A DNA stretch of 28,261 nucleotides from Acrasis kona (GCA_026419775.2 JAOPGA020001063.1:1-28261); one strand, 5' to 3'; positions 18,434-26,781 are shown, numbered from the stretch's first letter. Numbers and translations are program-made. Notes: generated by a model from the sequence alone, not told the origin.

Positions 18434-18817
18434 TTGACTTCTTTATTGTAAAACCAGTTCACGTCGTGTGACAGTTTTTTGTGTATTATGCACGAACAAC
18501 AGTACTAATCATAAGAACCTTCTTTTTTTAAGTTCAATAAACGAAAGATGAAACTTACAGGGAATTTTAAAATCAATTTAATTGCAAAAACTAATCAAAT
18601 GCTTCCTACGGATAATGATTGCCTCTGAATATTGAATGTATTACGCACATTGTCGGCATCATTGGTGAACAATTTTAATTTATACGTAAAATCATGATGA
18701 CACCCATTTAATGATCACAAAGATTTGGATCGCATAAAACAAGTCCATAGAATATATTAAATAATATGTGTTAATAAATAAATATTTATTTGCAAAAATG
18801 TTGTGTATTGTTAATAA
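18434..18817. other. intergenic, RCC1-like promoter side
   Basis: AT-rich, no ORF of note, no repeat recognised. It contains the 5' side of the RCC1-like gene and the 3' side of the next minus-strand ORF, with an AT run (AATAAATATTTATTTATTAA, minus strand) that offers a poly(A) signal for the latter. Confidence 0.5.
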
Positions 18818-19189
18818 TTAGTTATGCGTTGCGTTCATGTCAAACTTTATGAACCTTTGCGATGACTCATTCGGTGTGTCAAAGGCAACCTTATTTAATG
18901 TGTGTTGCTTATGTGAATTTTCGTCACATAAAAGATTTCCGAAAAGCCCCCGAGTCGAACAAATTGTTGTCTTCGAGGGGACTTCTTCGCTTGAAAACTG
19001 TGACTTCCAGTTCTCGTTTTTCCTCCATGTATCGTTTTGAAACGCAAGTGACCCCATATCATTTTCACTCAATGATGGTATGATGTGGTCGTTCGATGAT
19101 CCCTTACGACTCGCACCGTATGTATAGAATGTGCGTGTAGTTTTGTAGGCTGCTGATCTGCATAGTTGTGTGTTGATGTGTTTTAACAT
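18818..19189 (-). CDS. hypothetical protein, possible mitochondrial leader
   Basis: From the first ATG (19189-19187) the product is 123 residues; the frame is open a little further upstream without an ATG. The N-terminus (MLKHINTQLCRSAAYKTTRT, then FYTYG) is rich in Arg, Lys, Ser and Thr and free of acids for 30 residues, as in a mitochondrial presequence. The rest is polar with no domain that I recognise (TWRKNENWKSQFSSEEVPSK, TRGLFGNLL). It faces away from the plus-strand ORF beginning near 19197. The call is ORF-only. Confidence 0.4.
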   Translation of the reverse strand: MLKHINTQLCRSAAYKTTRTFYTYGASRKGSSNDHIIPSLSENDMGSLAFQNDTWRKNENWKSQFSSEEVPSKTTICSTRGLFGNLLCDENSHKQHTLNKVAFDTPNESSQRFIKFDMNATHN

Positions 19190-19196
19190 TTTATGA

Positions 19197-19592
19197 ATAG
19201 ACTCGAGTAGGGTAATCAAGCCGCTTTTAAATTCACAAGGATTTTACGATCTATTCTTAGATCAGAATGAATCAAGCGGTAAAACATATTTGGAAGTAGG
19301 AGATGGAACTCCCGCATTATCTCCATTGAGTAAAGCGGGTCTTTGGTTGAGTGGATATCACAATGAAAATAGCGACGGTGTATGGACCTTCAGCAGAATT
19401 GCCGAACAAAGGAGAAGCGGGTTGAGGGATTACAAGAGTTCAATGAGGAGTTATTGTTTATGTGCGGCAGATGGATCAATTCGGCATTCTGCAATTGGCT
19501 TAAATGCCGACAGTATCGTGCATAGACCTAAGAAGCTTCCAATGAAGAATGGCCGAATGTATGGGCTATCTCTATGGGCGGGTATAGAGTGA
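19197..19592 (+). CDS. hypothetical protein fragment without a start codon
   Basis: The plus-strand frame is open from 19197 to TGA at 19590-19592, but holds no ATG before residue 70 or so. It reads FYDLFLDQNESSGKTYLEVG, LSKAGLWLSGYHNENSDGVW and RSGLRDYKSSMRSYCLCAAD, looking like real, folded protein of unknown family. A plausible acceptor (TTCACAAG at about 19230-19238) suggests that the N-terminal exon lies elsewhere. However, the region upstream is occupied by the minus-strand ORF, so the 5' part may be missing or sit within that ORF's span. The hAT element sits about 110 bases past the stop. Confidence 0.4.
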   Translation: MDSSRVIKPLLNSQGFYDLFLDQNESSGKTYLEVGDGTPALSPLSKAGLWLSGYHNENSDGVWTFSRIAEQRRSGLRDYKSSMRSYCLCAADGSIRHSAIGLNADSIVHRPKKLPMKNGRMYGLSLWAGIE

Positions 19593-19693
19593 ATGTTTGT
19601 GTCTACTATGAATCATTGTGCAAGACGATACTGCAAAGAAAATGAAGTCTAGAAGTACAAATTTGTCATTGTTAATATACACTTTATTCTCCA

Positions 19694-19701
19694 AATGTAC
19701 G
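19694..19701. repeat. hAT target site duplication, left copy (AATGTACG)
   Basis: The 8-base sequence AATGTACG directly precedes the element and recurs directly after it (22028-22035), identical. Eight bases is the hAT standard. Confidence 0.95.
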
Positions 19702-19718
19702 TAGGGCTCGGCACGAAT

Positions 19719-19878
19719 ACATTCGAATAGATTCGAATAAATATTTGTTGTAAACGTATTCGAATAATGTAGTTCAGATAAGGTTCTTCGAATAAAAATT
19801 CGAATACAAATTTATCCGTATTCGTATTCGAATATTCGGATAATATTGCTATACAATTATATTGGAAATAGAACTACT
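19719..19878. repeat. left subterminal motif array of the hAT element
   Basis: About eight copies or near-copies of the palindrome-like core ATTCGAAT(A) occur within 150 bases, in both orientations, next to GGATAA/TTATCC variants. hAT transposases commonly bind short subterminal repeats, so these are the likely binding sites (inference). AATAAA-like sequence for the transposase mRNA also falls here. Confidence 0.75.
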
Positions 19879-21894
19879 TTATTGATGTTTATAATGATCT
19901 TTCATAATCATCAAACTTCTAAATGTACTCGCACTCATAGATTGGCGCCGTAATGATAGAATGTCACGTCCTGAATTAAACAATCGCTCACACGATACTG
20001 ATGCTGTTGGGACAGCCAAGAACTCTCTTGCTACTTGGGACATAATTGGATATAATGTTTGATTCTTCTGCCACCAGTCTAAAGTAAAATCAAGATCATC
20101 TTTGATTGCTGTTCCTCTTTCAACTAAAGGAGTGTGATAGTACCTTTCCACATCTGACCTGAATTCTTTATTTTTAATATTGCGTTTCACGTATGAACTG
20201 ATGCTATAATCTGAACTTGGCGGGGTTTCTTCATCAATATGATCTTGTTCTATATTGTGGTCAGTCTCAATCCTCTCAATAATTTCTTTCAGCTTGAATT
20301 GATAATCCGCGTCATTTAAATGATCTTTCAGCCACTTAGATTTTGAACTAGGATTTAAGGTAGCAGCCATATAATACATCAAGTTTCCATCCATGAATTC
20401 ATAGTACTTATCATACTTCTCTTCTTTGGCTTTTTGGAATGCTCTAACTATCTCCTCGCTCAAGTTCTCAAAATTCTTCTTTCTCTCAACTATGTCATTC
20501 AAAAGGTCATGTAGAATGTAGTATACTGACACAGTACAATTAATCTGAGATTTAGAACTGGATAGGAACGTTGTAAATTTTTTAAATGGGGCAAGTACCT
20601 TCTTAAGATCCTTTAACTGATCCCAATTATTGGTTGTTAGTGTGAGTGACCCTGCATGTTCCTCTGCAAAAGTATTGAGTTCCACTGGAAATCTAAATGC
20701 ATCTTCAACCATATCGTAGGTTGAATTCCACCGGTTGTCGACGTCATATTTTATAAATTTTTTTTGTTGGTCCTTATTTGTTATTAGTTTCACCCATGCT
20801 TCCCTTCTTTGAACACTACCACTAACATAAATGACAAGTGTGCGTAACTTATTTAAAGCACTCAATGTACCAACGTCTTTCTTTTGTTCTAACATTTTTA
20901 CATTGTTTTTTGCATCTTCGTGGTTGCCGCATTTAAGCTCTTTCAGTGCACATTTTACAATAAGGTTAATGATGTGCGTCAAACAGCGGATAAGTCCCTC
21001 TCCATGGAATTTTACAGCTCCGACTTTTTGAGAAGATCGCATCGCACTTCTAATCATTGGTTGTAACACTTCATCCATCTTCTCGTTATTGCTGGCATTG
21101 TCTCCAGTCAGTGAAATCAGTTTTGTTAACAAATCAAGCTCAGTTAAAACATTCACAACAGTCTGTGCAATATTTATTCCTGTGTGTTTGCCTTCTATTG
21201 TGGCAATGTCGAGTAGACGTTCATACAGCTTGAAGTCTGGTCCAATCCAACTACCAATTATAGCTACAAACCCCATATGGTTTGTACTTGTCCAGCAATC
21301 AGTGGATCCTGCAAGCGATACACACGTATCATGTAGTAGCAATTTCAAATCTTGGCGGCTTTCGCTAACTGCAACCTGAATCAATCTTTTTAAAGATTTT
21401 GCTGATATTGACTCATTTGATCCTTGATTCTTCAAAAGAGTGCGGAATGACTGCGACTCAACATGTGTGAAAGGTAGATCATTAACAACAACCAGGCGAA
21501 CCACATCAGCTTTGAACAGATCTTTCTTGGATGTTTCTGTTATAGTAGCCCCCTTTGGCCCACGCATTTGATGTTTTTTATTTAAATGCTTTGCGATGTT
21601 TGATGTTGAATTGTTTGTTGGACAATCCCAATTGCAATGTTTACATTTCAATCTACCCTCTATTGCTGTACTATCCATTTCTTGTCTAACCCAACTTCTT
21701 AATTGCCCTTGATTTGTATTTCTTGATTTGTTAGTATCACTAGCTACTTGCGCAAGCTGACTGAGGTACATTGGATCTACCATCTCATTTCTTTCAGTAT
21801 CACTCGGACACTCATCATCACTGCTATCCTCATTGTCATACTGACTATAATCAAGGTCACGTCTAGGACGTTTGGAGGCACGTACATCACTCAT
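19879..21894 (-). CDS. hAT transposase with BED zinc finger
   Basis: 671 residues in one uninterrupted frame. An acidic, Arg-containing N-terminus (1-40) precedes a BED-type zinc finger (about 64-110: C84, C87, H103, H108). The RNase H-like core follows with D199 in GSTDCW, D265 in LTGDNASNN and a C304-x-x-H307 motif (RCLTHIINLI). RW at 388-389 (DNRWNSTYDM) precedes the helical insertion. The C-terminal hAT dimerisation region (about 600-665) has YPIMSQVAREFLAVP, ASVSCERLFNSGRD with E636 as the third acid, and LSLRRQSMS. All expected catalytic and structural residues are present, so it is probably functional. It excises and reinserts the element by cut and paste. It starts with ATG at 21894-21892. 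Confidence 0.95.
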   Translation of the reverse strand: MSDVRASKRPRRDLDYSQYDNEDSSDDECPSDTERNEMVDPMYLSQLAQVASDTNKSRNTNQGQLRSWVRQEMDSTAIEGRLKCKHCNWDCPTNNSTSNIAKHLNKKHQMRGPKGATITETSKKDLFKADVVRLVVVNDLPFTHVESQSFRTLLKNQGSNESISAKSLKRLIQVAVSESRQDLKLLLHDTCVSLAGSTDCWTSTNHMGFVAIIGSWIGPDFKLYERLLDIATIEGKHTGINIAQTVVNVLTELDLLTKLISLTGDNASNNEKMDEVLQPMIRSAMRSSQKVGAVKFHGEGLIRCLTHIINLIVKCALKELKCGNHEDAKNNVKMLEQKKDVGTLSALNKLRTLVIYVSGSVQRREAWVKLITNKDQQKKFIKYDVDNRWNSTYDMVEDAFRFPVELNTFAEEHAGSLTLTTNNWDQLKDLKKVLAPFKKFTTFLSSSKSQINCTVSVYYILHDLLNDIVERKKNFENLSEEIVRAFQKAKEEKYDKYYEFMDGNLMYYMAATLNPSSKSKWLKDHLNDADYQFKLKEIIERIETDHNIEQDHIDEETPPSSDYSISSYVKRNIKNKEFRSDVERYYHTPLVERGTAIKDDLDFTLDWWQKNQTLYPIMSQVAREFLAVPTASVSCERLFNSGRDILSLRRQSMSASTFRSLMIMKDHYKHQ

Positions 21895-22010
21895 ATTTGT
21901 ATTTGAATAAATCGAATAAATATTATTAGATCGGATAAAAAATCAAATACACGATTACAAAATTAGTTTATTCGAATCGTATTTATTCGAATAAATTCGA
22001 ATACAAATAA
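21895..22010. repeat. right subterminal motif array of the hAT element
   Basis: The array continues here with TTCGAATAAATTCGAATA, GTATTTGAATAAATCGAATA and GGATAA-type variants between the transposase start codon and the terminal repeat. This segment must also carry the transposase promoter. Confidence 0.7.
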
Positions 22011-22027
22011 ATTTGTGCCGAGCCCTA

Positions 22028-22035
22028 AATGTACG
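22028..22035. repeat. hAT target site duplication, right copy (AATGTACG)
   Basis: Identical to 19694-19701. Joining the two flanks at one copy gives the empty site, reading CCAAATGTACGTTAAATGG. Confidence 0.95.
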
Positions 22036-22801
22036 TTAAATGGTCGCATCTTCGATGTCACTTAATAAATTTCGCCGTTTCTTGTCTGATGTCAAAAATA
22101 CAAATTTCCTTTAAATGCGAAGATTTAGATGGCAAATTCTATTGGTGTTTTCATAAAGCATTCTTTGGCATTCTTTTCCAAGGACAAAAGTTTTTAAGTG
22201 CTGATGATATGGACGAACTCATCAATAACCATTGACGGGGGTTGTAAAACTACCAATAAACTATCAGGCTTATCCCTGTTTTCAAAAAAAATGATGATAT
22301 GGACGAAGTAATCATTTAAGCTATTCGTCTATTGTCTGTGGTCAAAGCAAATGTTTGATTGTAATCTGCTCGAGCTAGCTGATGATGTTACCATCTTTTT
22401 TTATTGTTACACTTATTCAAAGTCTTTTTAGTAAATGAAGTGTTTTTTGAATAAACGGTAGTAAAATTCTTGCTGACCTGTTAGGTTTATCGTTTCTGAG
22501 AGATGGGGACGCTGTTGTAATTATTAATTACAATAGAGAAGAACATCAAGAAGCGAACACTAGCATGTGGAGATTGAAGGATGCATTATAGTTCTTGGGA
22601 ACTTCGTATGAACTTGCCAGTATAAAAGGTAACTTAATAATNTTTGAATAAACGTTAAGAAACAATATTGATCGTGTAAACACTGTGTATTTACCTTATC
22701 TACCTTACGTGTCTATACGACTCTTATTTCAAAGAGCTCTAGGTTATTGAGAAACCCTAATCTGTGACATGTCATGTTAAAATCAAATAATTATATTCAT
22801 G
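22036..22801. other. unassigned stretch right of the hAT element
   Basis: A plus-strand ORF to 22235 contains MSKIQISFKCEDLDGKFYWC and ends ADDMDELINNH; no family recognised. The 14-base string GATGATATGGACGA recurs about 90 bases on (22203 and 22292), a small partial duplication. Around 22500-22620 one frame reads GDAVVIINYNREEHQEANTS then a stop, faintly like the start of a caspase p20 domain, but too little to call. One N lies at 22642. Confidence 0.35.
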
Positions 22802-23161
22802 TCAATCCGTTTTAGTTAGAACCGTTCCGCTGCTTACTGTAAAAATTTGTGCTGTGGAAACACTATTTATTTTTTTGAGTACTATCAACTCCACTTTGAG
22901 ACGAATACGAGACATATGCTCTCGACCGAAACTAAATGTCAAGTTTCTACCAAGACACTTCATCATCATTATTGAGAATACCCCACAATCATGTCCGTCA
23001 TCTTGGGATGGCCATTCTTGCTTCAATGCAACTCTATTGACATGCAGAGGATTGCCTTTTTCTTTCAGCTTTACATCTTCGTTTATTAAAGCGGATATCT
23101 GCGGTAAGCAATTGCTGTGGTCTCTGTCATACAAGGAATCAAATAAAACTAAAGAGTTGTT
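22802..23161 (-). pseudogene. C-terminal part of a Ulp1/SENP-type (C48) cysteine peptidase
   Basis: The frame reads NNSLVLFDSLYDRDHSNCLP, then VALKQEWPSQDDGHDCGVFS. The Asp of LFDSLY, and the Gln and Cys of Q-D-D-G-H-D-C-G-V-F, are three of the four catalytic-site residues of SUMO-type proteases. The catalytic His normally lies just upstream of the Asp strand and is absent, because a TAA (23162-23164) bounds the frame there. Upstream of this TAA, in the same frame, is the end of DPH2. It is therefore a fragment: either a decayed mobile-element peptidase or a piece joined to DPH2 by rearrangement. No ATG starts it. Confidence 0.6.
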
Positions 23162-24274
23162 TTAAGGATTGTGTACATAAAATTTTTTACCAGCACCCAA
23201 GATGAGTTCTTTGACTTTTTGTATCATTAACAAGTAGTTAGTGGCAGATGTGGTGGCAACCACTATTCCTATGACTTCAGCTTCTTTGGCCAGATGCATG
23301 AGGTAGTACCTTCTTTTTAATGTGCGAGAGATGCGACTGGTCTCAGATGAGCCATCATCAAGGCTGTTGGAATCCGTTGAATATCTGACGAATGTTTTCG
23401 AATTATTGTCCAGCATCATGTTTGTGATGGGAGAGGTGTCATGACCAATGTATATGAATTTGTAGTTTTGTACGCCTTTTGGTAGCTGGAATTACCGATT
23501 TGGATCATGTCGTTGGCTGGTGGTGAAGGATCGTAAGTTAATTGTAGAATTCTTGACTCATCAACGTTAGCGAAGGTCACTGTGTGAATCAATGACTCTA
23601 GTTTTGGAATGGTGTGGTGGTAGCAGAGTTGATAGAGTACTACGGTGTGAATGTCTGGTGTGCTTTGTGCGTATTCCTTAATGGTAGATACACAAGTGTC
23701 CACGTCCAAATCTTGATCGCTCCCAAACACATGATAAACTGGCTTCTTCACACTATGACTATTAGTGAGAGGAAATATTACAAATTACCTTTGAAGACAA
23801 GCATTTCCGTAGTGTACTATGAGTTGTGAGTCAATGTGTTCGGATGCAACTACATCCACACAACAGCTTCCATAGGACGTATCACCAAGAACGTACAATT
23901 TAAGAGTATTGTTATCATTGCTTGTTTGTGTTTTGGTTGTTGTAGTTTGTGTTGGTTTTGACTCGTCACTCAAACCAATTTCTTCAATATCTCTAACATT
24001 TGTATTTGCTTCAATCTGTGGTGTTTTGATTCGAGGTTGTGGTTGTACTTGTTTTGATTCGTTCCATTTTTCTTTTAATCGATAAAAGTTTATCAGGAAA
24101 TTGTAGTGACACACGCACGTATCCATGTTTGTTTATAATGTCCACTGTACGGTCAATGTCATAATAGTCATCAAAGTCTTTTTGTGTTTCGTGTTTCGGG
24201 TTTTGATAAGCGTCATGTATCTGAACTGTCTCTCCAATAATACGAGAGCCATCATCTGATAAGGCCGTGGACAT
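23162..24274 (-). pseudogene. DPH2: DPH2, diphthamide synthesis subunit, damaged and 3'-truncated
   Basis: DPH2 pairs with DPH1 in the radical-SAM-like Fe-S enzyme that adds an aminocarboxypropyl group to a His of elongation factor 2. Recognisable parts: [20 protein letters not shown] and SLQFPDKLL, then [18 protein letters not shown] with HYGNACL, then FIYIGHDTSPITNMML, then RRYYLMHLAKEAEVIGIVVA and GAGKKFYV. A 30-base intron lies at 23759-23788. The frame must change twice without a plausible intron: near 24080-24092 (one base too many) and near 23488-23497 (one base too few). The protein stops at HNP, where the family continues about 100 residues more. Assembly error could explain the frame changes but not the missing end. 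The ATG is 24274-24272. Confidence 0.82.
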
Positions 24275-24467
24275 TGTGTGAATAAAAATTTAATGTTTGA
24301 ATTGTAATCTTACATCGTTTTGTAAAAACAACAGTAAGGAAAGACAATAACTTTTAACGAAACGGATAACAAAAACTATTTACTTGCGTGATGATAGACT
24401 TCCTCTCTTAACTGTAATACCGTTACCACAAAGTTCTCTGTGTGAGCGGTCCAAACAGGCACATCTG

Positions 24468-25615
24468 TCACGTAGGATTTACTTTATAAATGTCCCACCA
24501 GTGGGGGCTCCCGTTTGGACAGGCCCAGCAGTCATTTGGATGGTCTTGTGGACATTGGTTATTCTTAATCCTTCCAGCCAAGATTTGAGGGACATCCATG
24601 CACGCACAACGGTCACAGGTTGGGTTACATCCGTCAGCATAAACATCATACCAATGAACTTTTCCGGAAGGACAAGTCCAGCAACCAGATGAAGATGGAC
24701 AGTCACCTCCAGGTGATGGTGGGGACGGTGGAGCTGGGGGTGATGGTGGAGATGGAGGAGATAGACGTGGAGATCCGCCACAGAAAGTCACAGTGTAATC
24801 TGAATCTCTGCATTGGTATGTACTCTTAAAGTCGTCAAATTGCCAACTGTAAACCTCTAATATTTCGGTGAATAATGTGAAGTGATGTCATTGTACTTAC
24901 GTGGACAAACAACTTTGAAGATTGATGCGTAATTGACTTGTAGACCTAAAGACTTGAACCATCCAATACTGATTGTTTTGGATTCTGTTCATGAAGTTAG
25001 CATTTGGTTTAGGCCAATCCTCATGGAAGCAACAACCACCAACGACGCTCAAGTCGTAGTGAGGAATGTAAGGTGAACAGCAAAGGTGTGTATTGTGATC
25101 GACTTCACAACCTCCTCTTCCTTCACCACAAGCACAGCATACCAAATCCTTTAATGGAAGTCCTCCTCTCGTTCTTACTTTTCCTTGTCCGTCTCTAACC
25201 TCAGTTGTCCTTCCATTGAAAATATTTCTCAATATTTCTACCTCCTCTTCCTGTAGTAAGCTCAAAGATGTCTGTCATGCAGTTGTGAGAATGTTGTCAA
25301 AAAAATACTTACCGAATAGTGTCAAACCTCCAACCTCGTGGCAATAAAAACCAGTCTCTCCTGATTTGTATTTGTCGTGGCCGAGAGGACAATCACCAGA
25401 TTCGCATCTCAGACAAGTTCCAATCGATGCATCGCTTGGACATGGTGATTGGATCTTGCACTTTGTTCTGGCCCATATTCTTGCAGATACTAGATAGTCG
25501 AATGATACAGTCTTTGAACCTCCTGGAGGAATCTCCCAAGAATCTACAGCAAAGTTAAGAAATGAATACCACAAATAAAATTCAAACAAATACAAAAAAA
25601 CAACTTTTTAATCAT
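24468..25615 (-). CDS. secreted Cys-rich repeat protein with Ser-Pro-Pro linker
   Basis: A multi-exon gene starting ATG 25615-25613 (MIKKLFF). Exon 2 is 25313-25543. The first intron is 26 bases (25544-25569), giving signal peptide MIKKLFFCICLNFIC, or 50 bases (25544-25593); both keep frame. The exon 2/3 junction is unclear: the 41-base intron 25272-25312 puts the next exon out of frame with its Cys-rich part. Exons 24901-25250 (approx.) and 24468-24846 are joined by a 54-base intron. Content: WEIPPGGSKTVSFDYLVSAR; CLRCESGDCPLGHDKY; CCACGEGRGGCEVDH; a linker SPPSPPSPPAPPSPPSP; then two copies of a CW-C-P-x-G-x-x-HW-x-D motif (GCWTCPSGKVHWYDVY; DCWACPNGSPHWWDIY). Copy two breaks at NPT; two bases short of the copy-one pattern, the frame resumes as CDRCACLD. 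Family unknown; extracellular by inference. Confidence 0.6.
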
Positions 25616-25633
25616 CTGTTACAATATCAATCA

Positions 25634-26067
25634 TCATTCATATTCATCATCATCATCTTGTTGACTCTGCACTGCTCCATACTTGCTCTGCTCTAAAGGT
25701 TGAATCGTCTTTACCCAACTAAACTGCTTCACGGTTGGCGTCGGAGCTTGTATTTGAACAATTGTTGGTGTGAATTGTACTTGATCCTCTGCTCCAACCA
25801 CCGTAGTGATATTTTCTTCAACGATTTCTTCATTTGTAATGTTCAATGCTGGTGCTCCTCTACTTACTACTTTGGACGAAGAAGAACGAATTTGTTCATC
25901 TTCGAATTGAACAGAATTGGGACTTGGCGATCTTCTTCCATTCGAAAGAATTGATTTTGGAGGTTCAATGTCAGATCGAGGAGAACGTTGTGGATCTACC
26001 GGGTGACTGTCTGGGTGATTTTGTTGGAGTAGATCTACCTGGTGATTGTCAAATGTATAATTTATTT
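25634..26067 (-). CDS. Ser/Pro-rich acidic-tailed protein, 3' exon, start not found
   Basis: A minus-strand frame open for about 145 codons, without an ATG, ending at TGA just before the Cys-rich gene. It reads VDPQRSPRSDIEPPKSILSN, GRRSPSPNSVQFEDEQIRSS, then Val/Gln/Thr-rich sequence (PTIVQIQAPTPTVKQFSWVK), and a tail of Gln then Asp (QSQQDDDDEYE). It is disordered in character. An acceptor-like CACCAG at 26042-26037 could begin it, with the first exon further right, where another frame holds repeated KSPRQSPG. I could not find junctions that close the frame. Only 18 bases separate its stop codon from the next gene's ATG. Confidence 0.4.
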
Positions 26068-26334
26068 AAACCCACCTTGTACAAGGTGTAGGGTCTACTT
26101 TACAATTACTCTTTTGCTCTTCTATTCGCTCCAGGATTAAATTTGTGTTCTTTAATCATGTTCAATAAGTTGTGTCCCAGAAAGTTCAGCAAATCGGTTA
26201 TTGCTTTGTTGCAAAGTGACCCAACATGGCTTTTGATCTTGGTCCACGCTTGGTGGGACCTGGTGATTGTCTTGGTGATTTGTTAATTGTTTTTTCTAAA
26301 ATTGGTCCAGATGATGATTGTCTTGGTGATTTTC
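25992..26334. repeat. dispersed short repeats coding KSPRQSPG (minus) in four copies
   Basis: The core GGTGATTGTCTTGGTGATTT (plus strand) occurs complete or nearly so at about 25992-26023, 26257-26282 and 26306-26334, and partly at 26031-26050. On the minus strand each copy reads (K)SPRQSPG. Copies 1 and 2 are adjacent, as are 3 and 4, with about 200 bases of unrelated sequence between the pairs. The repeat keeps several frames open on both strands, so ORFs here are untrustworthy. Confidence 0.6.
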
Positions 26335-26340
26335 TAGTTA

Positions 26341-26781
26341 ATGTTTCCGTTGGTGTTTCTGATACGAGTCGAGCAATGTGTTCCCAAATTTGCTTCTAAA
26401 TTATTGAAACAAGGATACATAGGAGAAGGATATCAATCCTGTGGATGCTATGATCAACTTCGCTTTTATAGATACGATCCTCTTGAGATATTTGCCCCCC
26501 ATTACGACGGAGTCAGGAGATTAACAGAAGATCCTGATGTGAGAGGTTTCATCACCTGTATAATTTATCTGAACGATGTGGAAGAGGGTGGAAGAACTAA
26601 CTTCTTCTGTGAAGAGTATCAAGATGTAGTTCAAACATCAATTAAGCCTGTAAAGGGTATTTGTTTGTTTTTTGTTCATGGAGGTCGCCACAATCTACAT
26701 GAAGGGGAGGAAATACAAGAAGGATCATCAGAGAGAAAGTATGTCCTTAGAACGGATGTGATATATAGATGTGTTCAGTAG
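26341..26781 (+). CDS. prolyl 4-hydroxylase-like Fe(II)/2-oxoglutarate dioxygenase
   Basis: A double-stranded beta-helix dioxygenase of 146 residues, i.e. little more than the catalytic core. It has LRFYRYDPLEIFAPHYDG with iron ligands H54 and D56, then FITCIIYLNDVEEGGRTNFF, KPVKGICLFFVHGG, HNLHEGEEI with H120 as the likely third ligand, and KYVLRTDVIYR with the basic residue for 2-oxoglutarate. This subgroup (LRFYRY, KYVLRTDV) is common in protists, bacteria and large DNA viruses, and unlike collagen P4H. The ATG follows an acceptor-like TTTTCTAG by three bases. The first 25 residues match the family weakly, so an upstream exon is possible. The substrate cannot be told from sequence. Confidence 0.75.
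   Translation: MFPLVFLIRVEQCVPKFASKLLKQGYIGEGYQSCGCYDQLRFYRYDPLEIFAPHYDGVRRLTEDPDVRGFITCIIYLNDVEEGGRTNFFCEEYQDVVQTSIKPVKGICLFFVHGGRHNLHEGEEIQEGSSERKYVLRTDVIYRCVQ

Larger units (their letters stand above)
19702..22027. mobile_element. complete hAT superfamily DNA transposon, 2,326 bp
   Basis: The element starts TAGGGCTCGGCACGAAT and ends with the inverse of TAGGGCTCGGCACAAAT (16 of 17 match). Identical 8-bp target duplications flank it. One ORF (19879-21894, minus) encodes the full transposase. Both non-coding ends are packed with TTCGAAT-type motifs. Termini, ORF and duplications are all undamaged, so it looks recent and perhaps autonomous. It inserted between the 19197-19592 ORF and unassigned DNA at right; I see no host gene interrupted. 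Confidence 0.96.

Noticed and set aside
22500-22620. Caspase p20 fragment
   Set aside because: Only a short GDAVVIINYN-like resemblance, followed by a stop, with no catalytic His or Cys motif.
24011-24126. An intron removing the DPH2 frame change at the left
   Set aside because: The only GT-AG pair fitting the frame would delete the conserved LQFPDKLL motif.
24384-24829. Plus-strand ORFs opposite the Cys-rich gene
   Set aside because: The minus strand has repeated Cys motifs and valid introns; the plus frames are shadows.
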